64,000 nt of DNA from Canna indica (lineage: Eukaryota; Streptophyta; Magnoliopsida; Zingiberales; Cannaceae): the NCBI GenBank assembly GCA_034359265.1, contig CP136891.1:46492001-46556000 (forward strand). The letters run 5' to 3'. The translations under genes and the position numbers were made by a program. Below, piece by piece: positions 49,657 through 60,189 of the stretch (positions are counted from its first letter, which is position 1; every line of letters begins with the position of its first letter). The notes under the pieces were generated by a model, which saw nothing but the letters and a program-made list of their open reading frames with translations, was not told where the DNA came from and did not search any database.

Positions 49657-50783
49657 GGATCCGTTCGTTTCGCAAACAGTTTAGTACAGAACAGACTAGT
49701 GTGTATAAGATTATACGGAACAACATAACAAATAGTCCCATGTTCGTTTCGCACGGTACTGAACATCAAATTTAGTACTATATTGCGTTTGTTTTGTATT
49801 ATCATAACGCATGATAAGATAATTTGACGAAAATACCATTTGTACTAATTTTTTTTCTTCATTTCTTCGTATAAAGCATACTAGACAATATTATATATTG
49901 TTATAATAAAATATTTATTTTAATTAACATAACGATTATAAATCTAATTAATATATTTTACTACAATTATATTACAAGTAGATTAATTAACTAACATATT
50001 GCGACATGAAGGCCCCGACGTTGTTGACAACGCAGCCACACCACCTACCACACTGAGTATACATGCTAATACATAGTGAGTATACCTGACTGTATAGAAA
50101 GTATACATGATCATAATATTTTATTTGATTAAAGATCAATTTTTGATCCAAATATACTCTCGATAAATAGAGATATAGCTCATTTGAATATATTATATTT
50201 TAATCCAAATATACTATTCCTAAATATAGATACATACTCAATTTCTATCAAAATATACCCACTTTGAGTCTAAATATACTCTTTTTTAATCCAAGTATTT
50301 AATCTAAACATGAATATATACCCAGTTTCTACCAAATTATACTATATTTGAGTCCAAATGTACTTTATCTAAATATAGATATATACTCAATTTCTATTAA
50401 TTTTTTTTTGAGTCTAAATATACTTTTTTTTGATTCAAATATACTTTATTTAAATATATATACTCATTTTTATCAAAATATACTCTATTTTAATCCAAAT
50501 ATATTATCTTTCAATATAAATATATTTAGTTTTGAAAAATTGAATATTCTTGAAAAAAATTTATGTATATTAAAAATATGAACATGACTATTATTGTCAT
50601 TTTCAACTTTGTACCAAAGTAATAAGCCATTGTTACTCCAATTTACAGTAACAAGGAAATATTCTTGGTGTACTGTACCGAGATAAATTTTTATCCTGTA
50701 CTTGGTATATTTTTGTAAACGAACACCGGACAACATATGTTATTATGTGCTGTACCTTAAAATATTGTGAAACAAACAGACCC
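49657..50783. mobile_element. PIF/Harbinger-like non-autonomous element, 1127 bp, TTA TSD
   Basis: Ends GGATCCGTTCGTTTCGCAAA and TTTGTGAAAC(A)AACAGACCC-type are inverted repeats, and TTA flanks both sides (49654-49656 and 50784-50786). The unfilled paralogue at 52120-52122 has one TTA. The interior lacks transposase. Part of it (50130-50530) is a degenerate tandem repeat with CCAAATATACTC and ATACTCAATTTCTATCAAA motifs about every 60-75 bp. Confidence 0.85.
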
Positions 50784-51001
50784 TTAATAAAATAAAAATA
50801 AAATATAAAAATAAAAGTCCAAATAATTAAAAAAAAAGGAATAAAAGAGAGAATAAAATATATAAAAACTACAAAACAAAAAAAGGGAGGATGGGCAGCC
50901 TGCCCTTCCTTTAACAAAAAAGTTGCAGCAACGAGAGAGGGTTCTCTCAGCGCCACCGTACGATTCAATAAAAAAAAAAGGGAGAGGGGGGCTGCGTTGA
51001 G

Positions 51002-51886
51002 TAGGGGTGTCCGTTCGGTTCGAACCGAACCGAATAAGACCAAACCGAAATTTTTTTTAAACTCAAACTTCAACCCGAACCTGAACCGAACAATTCCTAA
51101 CCTGATTTAACCCGAACCGAAATTGTTCGGTTCGGTTCGGTTCGGTTTCAACCCGAAAAAAACTGAAATTTGCTGGACATGAAGCGCTGCCGCGCTGGAG
51201 TAGATGTCGCCGCTCGGAGTCGTCGCTTGTCGAGTAGATTCGGGACTCGGGAGTCGCAGATTGAGGGAGAGTCGGCGCTCGTTGACGCTTGCTCGGCGCT
51301 TGTTGATGCTCGCTCGGCGCTCGACGGCACTGGCAGACGCTCGGCAGGGAGTCGGGAGTGAGTCGAACGACGGGAGCAATCGAGCAAAGCAGGGAGGCGG
51401 GATTGATGAGATCTCGGCGCTCGACGGCACTAGCAGACGCTCGGCGCTCGTTGATGCTCGCTCGGCGCTCGACGGCACTGGCAGACGCTCGGCAGGGAGT
51501 CGGGAGCGAGTCGAACGACGGGAGCAGTCGAGCAAAGCAGGGAGGCGGGATTGATGTGATCGACTGATCGAGTATTGGATTTGGAGGGCGCCGAATCGGA
51601 GAAATGACCTAAGTACCTAACGGATGAATGATGAATCTCTGACCCGAACCGCCGATCCGGCAATCCCCGACCCGAATCCGAAAAAACATAATATTGGGTA
51701 TTCGGTTTTCGGTTTTTGGTTCGGGTCGGTTCCCGAATTCCGGGAACCGGACCCGAACCGATATAATAAATCGGGTTCGGTTCGGGTCAAGAACCGAACC
51801 CCGCAGCATTTGAACCGAACCGAACCGAAAAATTTGGTTCGGTTTTTCGGTTCGGTTCGGTTTGAACCGAATACTGGACAGCCCTA
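51002..51886. mobile_element. hAT-type element, 885 bp, GGTTCGGTT-rich, perfect 8 bp TSD
   Basis: Starts TAGGGGTGTCCGTTCGGTTC and ends CTGGACAGCCCTA, with perfect flanks GCGTTGAG (50994-51001 and 51887-51894) and an empty site in the neighbouring duplicate. Subterminal AACCGAACC/GGTTCGGTT arrays match the 36171 element. The GC-rich core (51180-51600) is unlike anything else in the window and carries a two-copy repeat. No hAT transposase is recognised. Confidence 0.95.
51279..51560 (+). repeat. GC-rich direct repeat, 148 bp period, two copies
   Basis: GCTCGGCGCTCGACGGCACT followed by GGCAGACGCTCGGCAGGGAG starts at about 51311 and again at 51459. Shared sequence continues to GGGAGGCGGGATTGATG. 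Smaller GCTCGTTGATGCTCG subrepeats occur within. It may be captured host sequence; no protein family is recognised. Confidence 0.85.
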
Positions 51887-52385
51887 GCGTTGAGCGCTGC
51901 CCGCTGTTTTTTTCAAAAGAAAAAAAATGTAGAGCACTTTCGTACTGGATCCGACAGTACATATTAAAATATAGTAATAATATATAGTTAATCATATTTG
52001 CTAAAAATAAAAATAAAATAAAATAAAGTAAAAAAATAAAATATATAATAAAATAAGAATAAAAATTTATTAAAAAGAAAAACCAAAACACTTTGAAAAC
52101 AAAAAGTAAAGCAAAAAAATTAATAAAATATAAAAAAGAAAATTCCGAACAATTAAAAACAAAAATAAAAGATAAGAATAAAATATATAAAAAGGAAAAA
52201 ACAAAAAAAGGGAGAAAGGGCAGCAGTGCCCTTCCTTTTATAAAAAAATTGCAGGTCGTACGATTCAAGGGAGGGGGGGCGAGGCGTTGAGCGCTGCCCG
52301 CTAATTTTTTTTTTAAAAAAAAGAAAAACAAAAGAAACAAATGTAGAGCACTATCGTACTGGATCTGGCCGTACGCCTTCTCCAA

Positions 52386-52944
52386 ACATCCAAAATTACT
52401 ATATGATAGATACGTAAGTCATTTTTAAGTATTTTTTTAAAAGTTAATAATTTATATATTAGAAAATTAGAATTGTTTTATGAACATTACAAAAGATATT
52501 TTTCACAATAAAAATAAAATAAAATATAAAATTTGTTTTTTAAAAATTTTAATATATGTGATAAAAGTATCAATTTTGAAATTTTTACTTAAAACTGAAA
52601 TGAAAAGACTCAAGTAAATACAATCTTTACCGAGAATAAAATAAATTTTTTTTTTTATTAAATAGTTTATTTTAATAATTTAAAAATTCGACAATGCAGA
52701 TTAATTTCTGGACTTAATTTTTTTTCTTATCTAGATATATAAAAATAAGATTCACATATGTCACATGGTATTTTCCTAAGAAAAGTTTGTTGATATGATA
52801 TTTTTAAAATTTTTTGACAAATTTTAAATTTTTTTACCATTGTTCATCCAATTAAGATTAATACTAAATGTGTCATTTAATTTCAATGTCCTTTATGTGT
52901 CTGATTGCCTACAAATTAATTTCGCATGTTCTTATAATTCAAAT

Positions 52945-52984
<40 letters not shown>

Positions 52985-53775
52985 AAATACTCTAGCATTC
53001 TTATATATCAAGTATCATGATAAAAATTATGCCAAATGATAAGTTGTACTCTTCATATTTAGCAATACAAAAACATTAAATAATGCATTAGTAACAAACT
53101 CATGTATTTTTTTAGGTAGAAAAATGATGATATTTAATTAGTCATATTTAATTAGAGGAGAGGGGAAAATGAGGTATTTAATTAAAAGGGAGAAAGCTTT
53201 TTTTTTAAAAAATAAAAGTAAATTCAAAAATAGCAGCAGACCTGATTAAGAGTACATTGATTAAAAATTAAATATCAAAACAGATATTAAAATTTAAGAA
53301 ATAATTGTAGGGAGCAATTAATAAAGCTGATAAAAATATTATTTTATTTTGATACAATTACATATAGTAACATTTAGTCCAGTAAATTACGTGCATATAA
53401 TGATTTTTTAATAAATTATGATAAAAATATTATTTTATCAAAATATAATTACATAAAGTAACAAATACTTAAAGCATACATTAATCATAAAAATAAATTT
53501 TTAACTACGCATATAACAACTAAGCATAAAAAATCGGATTTATTATAAAATTAAATTTATAACATTATTTATGTTGTATTTTTTTATAACAAAATTAAAT
53601 TTGATTTAGAAATATGTTATTTTATAAAAATAAAAATAATTTAATTACGGAAAACTTATTGGTACATACCTTTCCAAATAAACACACTATAGTTTTCAAT
53701 GATGATGACCAATAATTAATGAATCTCAATTTTTAGCTTGGGTCGAAGCTAACAAATATTTCTCAAAGGCAATAA
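52386..53775. other. AT-rich non-coding sequence
   Basis: No gene seen. A (TA)n microsatellite is at 52950-52978. The region runs up to the CACTA terminus. Confidence 0.5.
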
Positions 53776-53792
53776 CACTACTAAAAAACTAG
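53776..53792. repeat. CACTA terminal inverted repeat
   Basis: CACTACTAAAAAACTAG, typical of plant CACTA elements. The partner terminus is outside the window. Confidence 0.9.
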
Positions 53793-53796
53793 ATAT

Positions 53797-54195
53797 CTGC
53801 GACGGACATTACCGTCGCAAAACGGTCGCTAAAGATCTTCTGCAATGGTAGGAAGCGATCACAAAGTGCGATATCAAAAGAACTTGTCGTAGAAAATGTA
53901 TGACGGCAGAAGCAGCAGTCGCAAATGAAAATATTCTGCGATCGTTATGCGACGGTATACAACGGTCGTAGAATTTGGTCGAGTAACATCTGCGACATTC
54001 TTTGACCGTCACAACTAATAAATCAACGACGACATTGCAACAATGATCCTCGTCGTAAATATTATATCCACGACGATTCTGCGATCGCGTTTGCCGTCGC
54101 ATAATGGTCGTAATTGTAATTGCGACCGCTTTTTGGCGACTAGTTCGATATACCTTTTGCGATGGCTAGCGGTCGCACAACCGTCGCAAAGGTGC
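53797..54195. repeat. CACTA subterminal repeats
   Basis: At least 15 short copies of TGCGACGG/CCGTCGCA and GGTCGCA-type motifs in both orientations. In En/Spm such subterminal repeats are the binding sites of the element-encoded DNA-binding protein. Confidence 0.88.
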
Positions 54196-55845
54196 ATTTT
54201 TTTAAAAAAAAATAATTTATAATAATATTTTTTTTAAAAAAATGTATGTTTATAATATTTGACATCAAATTATATCAAAATGCAATGCCACAACGAGGAA
54301 ATATACAAGACATCGATTATATCAAAATGCAATGCCACAACGAGGGAATATACAAGACATCAAATAATGTTTATACATATTTATATCAAAATGTAATTCA
54401 CGTTTACATCAAATTATCGTATCAAAATATGTTTACACCAAAATAAAAAATAAAGTACATCAATCATGAAGTGCATCATGTGGCGGCGAGGGATGCAGCG
54501 AGGAGAGGGGTTGCGTCGGGAGGGCATCAGCTGGCGTCACGTCGAATGACGGGGGAGGCGGAGGGGCCGGAGCACCTGACATGGAAGAAGCAATATGTGC
54601 CATGTACTCCCTCATAGTGGCCACCTCACTGATGAGGCGTGCATGAGAAGCCTCTAAGGCTGAATGAGAAGACTGTAATTCTGCGTGCGAAGCCTCTAAG
54701 GCTGCAAATCGATCCCGCACCATGTGGTTGCAATAATGTCTGTGCATGGGCCATTGTGCCAATGCCATATACACGGTCATGGTCGACTCCTGTCACATGC
54801 ATCCATGCGTCAACATCAAGTTGATGCTGCGCAGAATCACCTCCCCGTTGGGTCACCAACTCAGTATATGTGGCATTTAAAGATTGATTAATTAAATTAA
54901 TTATACATAATTGAACTAATATATATATTTTTAAATACGAACTTTATTAAATATTAACTTATCAAGATCGTCTCCGGCCTCCCGCTGATGAACTCACCCC
55001 GGCGAGGACCATGTCTATATCTATGTGTCTCCTCGAAGACCCTCAAAGGATCAGCCAGAATGAGCGTCCACCGCTCGTCTCGCGTCCCTTGCAATAAAAT
55101 AAATATAATTAGTTTTTCTATAATAATAATAAATAATAAAAACTATTATTAAATTACTTACCATGCGACGCTCGTGACTTAATGGGATGGACCCACTGGT
55201 ATGTGTCATGCCCCAATTGTAGGGCCACGTGACCGGCCAGGGTATACGTACCTATATCCCTCAGCCTAACTCATGCACATGTCAACATCATAAACAATAA
55301 GTAAATAACAACTTTTAATAATAAAAGAACCAAAATAGATTTTCATTTCAAAATAACAAGATTTTAAATACATATCTCAAGTGCGAAAATAAATCGAAGA
55401 GCAACAATTCTTTTAATAAATAAATCTGAATAAAACGTGAATGTCCCCACAGGACTACAACTCCAAATACCAAAACAAAAGTGCATGATAACCTACTACA
55501 GACTCGACTATGACCCCAAACTAGGACTGCTATGAGATCATGTGACTCCTTTGCCCTCCAGCTGCGCAAAGTGCTCCAGCCCACCTCACCGGTCAGGCTT
55601 TGCAAAAACAAAACAAAACAACGACAACGAGTGAGTTCAAAGAACTTAGTGAGCAGTTTTACCAACCTCCACAATTCAACACCACAGAGATAACAAGAAT
55701 ATATCTATCTCTACAGAGGCAATGTCACAAAGGTGTGACTAGCTACCAGACCAACATGCCACCCATGCCCACGGCATCTAACTCTTAAAGAGATGCATCA
55801 GGCTGAATCCCTACCATGCCCGAAGGCAACATCACCGACAAAATG

Positions 55846-56104
55846 TGCATCAGGTCGAAACCCTACCATGCCGAAGGCAACAACACACACTAGGAAAGTG
55901 CATCGGGCCAAAGCCCACCATGCTGAAGGCAACAACACATACTAGGAAAGTGCATCGGGCCAAAGCCTACCATGCCGAAGGCAACATCACATACTAGGGA
56001 AGTGCATCGGGCCGAAGCCCACCATGTCGAAGGCAACAACACATACTAGGGAAGTGCATCGGGCCAAAGCCCACCATGCCGAAGGCAACAACACATACTA
56101 GGAT
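55846..56104 (+). repeat. Tandem repeat, 51-53 bp unit, five copies
   Basis: Each unit reads GTGCATCGGGCCAAAGCCCA, then CCATGCCGAAGGCAAC, then ACATACTAGG. Starts at about 55846, 55899, 55950, 56002 and 56054. Confidence 0.92.
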
Positions 56105-57641
56105 ATTCGGGAAAGGCCCTCCGAACTTATCCTGCAGGTTGGGAATTTTGGCGTCCAACCACCCGGGCGTAGCCCGAACACCCGCTCCTAATCGAGCTGC
56201 TCTGCCGTTCCCAAGGATATGACGCATCAAGAACTAAGTCAAGATTCTCCTACGGTGTCCTAGGGTGTCCTCATTATGAAGCGTCTCAACACTCCAAACC
56301 CAACCCCTATCCCTTAGACCCGTAATATCATGAACTCGTGTGGTTTTATTTTATGAATACCTTGTAAGTTGGTCCATAACAGATTATGCTTACCCTTAAA
56401 CCCAATTTTAATTATAGAATTAAAATTTAGATCATCTCAATTAGGGTTTTATTTTAGGATTTTATTCTGCCCAGAAGTGTTGTGTATACCCCGAATCTAC
56501 TCTCCAAAGTGTGTCCTATGTTTTCAAAATATATTTTTTGGTCAAAACGATAGGTTACACGACTATAATCAGAGATCTAATCACATAATAACAGAAAAAT
56601 AAAAAATCAGCACAGATTTAATAAGCAACACATAAATGTCAGAAAACTGAAATTTTCAGCACAACATGAAATAAAATCCAAATTTTACAGAATTAAATTC
56701 CTAAATTTCTAACATCACAGATTCATGTCATCAAGCCAATCATTCATACAATCTCATCAGCCTAGATTTAATAAACAACACATAAATTTTAGAAAGCTGA
56801 AATTTACAGCACAACATGAAATAAAATTCGAATTTTACAGAATTAAATCCCTAAATTTCTAACATCACAGATTCATGTCATCAAGCCAATCATGTATACA
56901 ATCTCATAATTTTTACTCAATAAAAACTAGCATATATATCAAGAATCCCTAAACCAAGAATCAAGGAGATTAAATTAATTCTTTAGCATCAAGAACATCT
57001 AGAACTCCAAGATGAGGTTTGAACCCAAGATTCACAAGATTTAATTATAAAACCACAGATCTTCCCTTAAACATAAGTCTCATGATATGAGATCAAAATT
57101 TAAGATCTAAATATGACATAGAAACCAAGAAAATCTCAAGAACAAAAATAAACATATTCAAGATCAAGAATCTTCAAGGTGGCTTCAAGAGAATTCGAAG
57201 AAAATTCGAAAAGGAGGGATAAAACCACTCACCTTAATTTGAAAAAATATTAGGAAAGAAATTCCGAACGACGGCCATGAATCCGGCTTCAAAAGACCGA
57301 TGGGTCAACCCAAAAATGGCTCCAAGGGGCGGTGGCTCACTCCAAGCCGCCGGCTTGGAGAAAGGGAGAGAGGGGAAGAAGAGGACAGCTCGGCTCCAAA
57401 GGGAAGAAGAAAGAAGGAAGGAGCGGCTCGGCTCGGCTCCTCTCGGCTCGGTTCCAAAGGAAAGAAGAAAGAATGAAGGAGAAGGAGGCAACGACTCGGC
57501 GGCTTGGCTCATAGAGTCATAGGCGGCGGCTCCAAGGGGAAGAGGGAAAGGGGGCTGGCAGCTTGGCTTGGCTTGGCGGCTGGCTCCCTTTCTCAACTTT
57601 TTGGGTGGCTCCAAAATAGGAGCCACAAGCCATGATGGAGG

Positions 57642-57649
57642 TTTTTATA
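57642..57649 (-). promoter_or_regulatory. TATA box of the 2.8 kb LTR
   Basis: TATAAAAA on the minus strand, about 370 bp into the LTR, upstream of the GC-rich leader region. Position and orientation parallel the 3.2 kb LTR. Confidence 0.55.
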
Positions 57650-58440
57650 CACCCTCATCAACCCTAACCCCTTAAACCCTTAATTCACAACCCGCATCCA
57701 CCTTAAGTCAAAACCACAACCTGCTAACCCGATAGACTTAAATAATTTAATTAATCTCATTCTAATAAATCATAAATAATTAATTAAATACTCATATGAA
57801 CATAATTAGCAATTATGCACACACAACACCAAATTAAATACTCTCAACTACCCAAGCTTAAAAATTCATAAATTCATAAATTTATATTCTACTTACCCGA
57901 GCTCGCAAGCTCGCTCCGGACCATGAGTCGACTCAGCTCGACCACACTAGTCCGCTAGGCTGGCAAATACACATAAAATGAAAAATAATGAATTTAAATA
58001 TGTGGGATATTACAGTATGTCGGGCCACGAATCCCTCAACTAACGTCATCCGATTTCGGTGCGCCATTCAGGAGGCACCCTGCCACTCCTCGGACGCCCA
58101 GATGTTGCATAGTTGATCCCATACGTTGCTCATTATCCAGTTGGGCCCATTTCCCTTCAGCGTATCAATAGACGTATCCCGATTACCACTTACATTTGCC
58201 CGCACCTCATCCCGTGCATGATGGAGGACATCCTTGAAAAACTTTTTATTGTAAGCTTTCCAAGTATCCTCCACCTGAGCTTGAATGACGGGATCCCATG
58301 TGTATTGAGCATACAAGAAGAAAATATTAATACAATCATTTTAAATCTTAATTCAACACAAATGCAAATTGTTACTATTTTTCTTTCCGTTTCACTTACA
58401 CAAAATTTTTGCAATATATTCCTCCTGAATATATTCATAG

Positions 58441-59949
58441 TAGATTAAAGATCTAGAGAGCTGAAGTTGATTTATTTACTGAATAATTTTATTGGGTGCT
58501 GGTAGTAACCAAATTGATTAAGGCAAATTCAACAACATATCATGAAGTAGACAAATTAACAAATCTATCTTACCTTTTCATATACACCAAATGTATCCCA
58601 AATTTCAAATACATATCAATTGTACTCCAAAGATCAACGTTTCATTGTTAGTCATCTCTCAAAATAACACATTAAACAAACTTCATGATGATGAAGTTTC
58701 ATTGGTAGTACGGTCTTCTCAAAATAACTTCACAGAAATTACATAATACTGCATTAACCACACAACAGAACATGATATAGTTGGTACCACATTGACACTG
58801 CAAATAGTAAGGTCAGGCTGCCATTATACTACTAAAAATCACACATTGAACACTTGCATATTATCTACTTCATTAAGCATTCTAATAGGCTGATGGAAAT
58901 TTATGATGATGAGAGCAGAAAAAAAAATCTCTAAGTAGTATCAGCTGATGTATGATTAAGTAAACAGAGGAAAAAACATACACAAATTCCTATACTTCAC
59001 AAATTGAAGCAGATTTTATAATGCAAGATGATAACTTGTGATCAACGTATTAAGATGCAAAATGCAACAATTAGAAAATCAAGTAGATTCAACATTTAAA
59101 CACTTTGTTCATCTAAAAATCTCAAGAAACTAAACACAGATAGCATGAGATAAAAAGAAATCCCTCATCATCTTCATCTTTTCTCATCATCCGCACTCCA
59201 TTCCTCCAGCCCCAACTAAAAAGAGGGAATAAAAGCTAACATTCCTCCTGACTGGTTTATGTTCTATGTCCAGAAGAGATATGTAGCATAGTTATTTTCG
59301 TGTTTCAATGCTCTTTGAGTCATCTAATCACACTAGTCATCATCTAATCATTTAACATCTGCTGTTTGATCCTGTGCTTAGTCCTTAAACCCTACATAGT
59401 GCATAAGTCCTTTTCTTTGAGGGGACTATATAGTGCATTAGTCCTAGTGAGTGTGCCTAAGTTACACTTCCTAGCTCACGATGTGCCTAGCTTATTTAGT
59501 TGACCATTCAACTAAACTTAAACTTATCCTAGCCCACTCACGTCAGGTGCAAACATTTAACAAAGCATATTAAACATTATCAACATTAATTTGTAGAAGA
59601 CAAAATTATTTCATATGCTAAATTTACAACTCAACTTTGAAAACCATGAAAACCAGAACATGAAAGCCATATGAATGTATAACCATTCTACTCTTTTATC
59701 CAAATTAAGCTCAGCAGATATTCCTGCTTGCATATGAATAAAAATTCAGCTTCATGGATCAATAAACTTGTAATGGAATTGGGACAAATTATTTAACCAT
59801 GCGAAGATAAATACTATATGGGGATGAAAAAAACTGGCAGATCGAATGTGGAAGAAGATAAATGCTACAAGTTCATGAATTAAGAACAAAGATTCAAACA
59901 CACCACTTGAATCAACATTCATTAAATTAAAGTAACTTGAACTACGTAC
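58441..59949 (-). other. CACTA inter-exon or spacer sequence
   Basis: No conserved domain seen. Probably an intron of the second ORF, between the short first exon and the Transposase_24-like exon. Confidence 0.5.
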
Positions 59950-59999
59950 CTCGAACTCATTCCATAATAAATTTTGATAATGGTCCGACATCCTGGTCC

Positions 60000-60110
60000 A
60001 TGAAGTCCACTTGTCATATAATATAAATTAATCATCGATAGTATAATATAAATTAATCATCGATAGTATAAATTAATTTTGATAATGGTCCGACATCCTG
60101 GTCGAACTCA
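60000..60110 (+). repeat. Small duplications upstream of the CACTA second ORF
   Basis: TAATATAAATTAATCATCGA is tandemly repeated near 60017-60060, and GATAATGGTCCGACATCCTG occurs at about 59977 and 60078, copying part of the first exon. Confidence 0.75.
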
Positions 60111-60189
60111 ACCAATAGTATAATATAAATTAGTAGAAAAAAGATGAAAAAAATATATATATTACACATTAATCATCGATATCATCTGA

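Larger units (their letters stand above)
49455..52385 (+). repeat. Tandem duplication of a 430 bp unit, one copy filled by two transposons
   Basis: Copy A is 49455-49656 plus 50787-51001 plus 51895 to about 51955. Copy B is about 51955-52385. Shared landmarks in order: ATCATATTTGCTAAAA, AAAAGTAAAGCAAAA, AATAAAATATATAAAAA, GTGCCCTTCCTTT-like, CGTACGATTCAA, GCGTTGAGCGCTGCCCGCT, ATGTAGAGCACT and CGTACTGGATC. B holds single TTA (52120-52122) and single GCGTTGAG (52284-52291) where A has duplicated target sites. Confidence 0.9.
55204..58014 (-). mobile_element. 2.8 kb Tekay-type solo LTR in the CACTA element
   Basis: Plus-strand ends TGTCATGCCCC and GGGATATTACA, so the minus-strand LTR runs from TGTAATATCCC to GGGGCATGACA. 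The perfect 5 bp duplication GTATG flanks it (55199-55203 and 58015-58019). The GAGTTCAAAGAACTTAGTGA block (55633-55652) has a counterpart in the 3.2 kb LTR near 23460, showing family kinship. No internal coding domain is present. The minus-strand ORF at 57626-57234 is GC-rich LTR sequence, not a recognised protein. Confidence 0.93.
54463..59991 (-). pseudogene. CACTA second ORF (Transposase_24-like, coiled-coil C-terminus), interrupted
   Basis: A likely first exon MSDHYQNLLWNEFE (59991-59950) ends at a GTACGT donor. The Transposase_24-like exon covers about 58440-58068 (WDPVIQAQVEDTWKAYNKKF, then NVWDQLCNIWASEEWQ) and continues through MAHRNRMTLVEGFVARHT, where the solo LTR is inserted, then SGSIPLSHERRM and a GTAAGT donor (about 55160). 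Further exons are at about 55090-54957 (GTRDERWTL, FEETHRYRHG) and 54880-54463 (LDVDAWMHVTGVDHDRVYGIG, then in a shifted frame FAALEASHAELQSSHSALEA). The last is a heptad-like coiled coil ending in a Pro-rich tail. By family, it would be the DNA-binding partner of the transposase. Confidence 0.8.

Noticed and set aside
51107..51554. Overlapping GC-rich ORFs in four frames within the 885 bp hAT-type element
   Set aside because: No protein family is recognisable, the frames overlap on both strands, and they follow a 148 bp direct repeat, so coding status is unsupported.
57234..57626. A 130-residue minus-strand ORF in the 2.8 kb solo LTR
   Set aside because: GC-rich, low-complexity sequence inside a solo LTR; no domain and no TE protein expected there.
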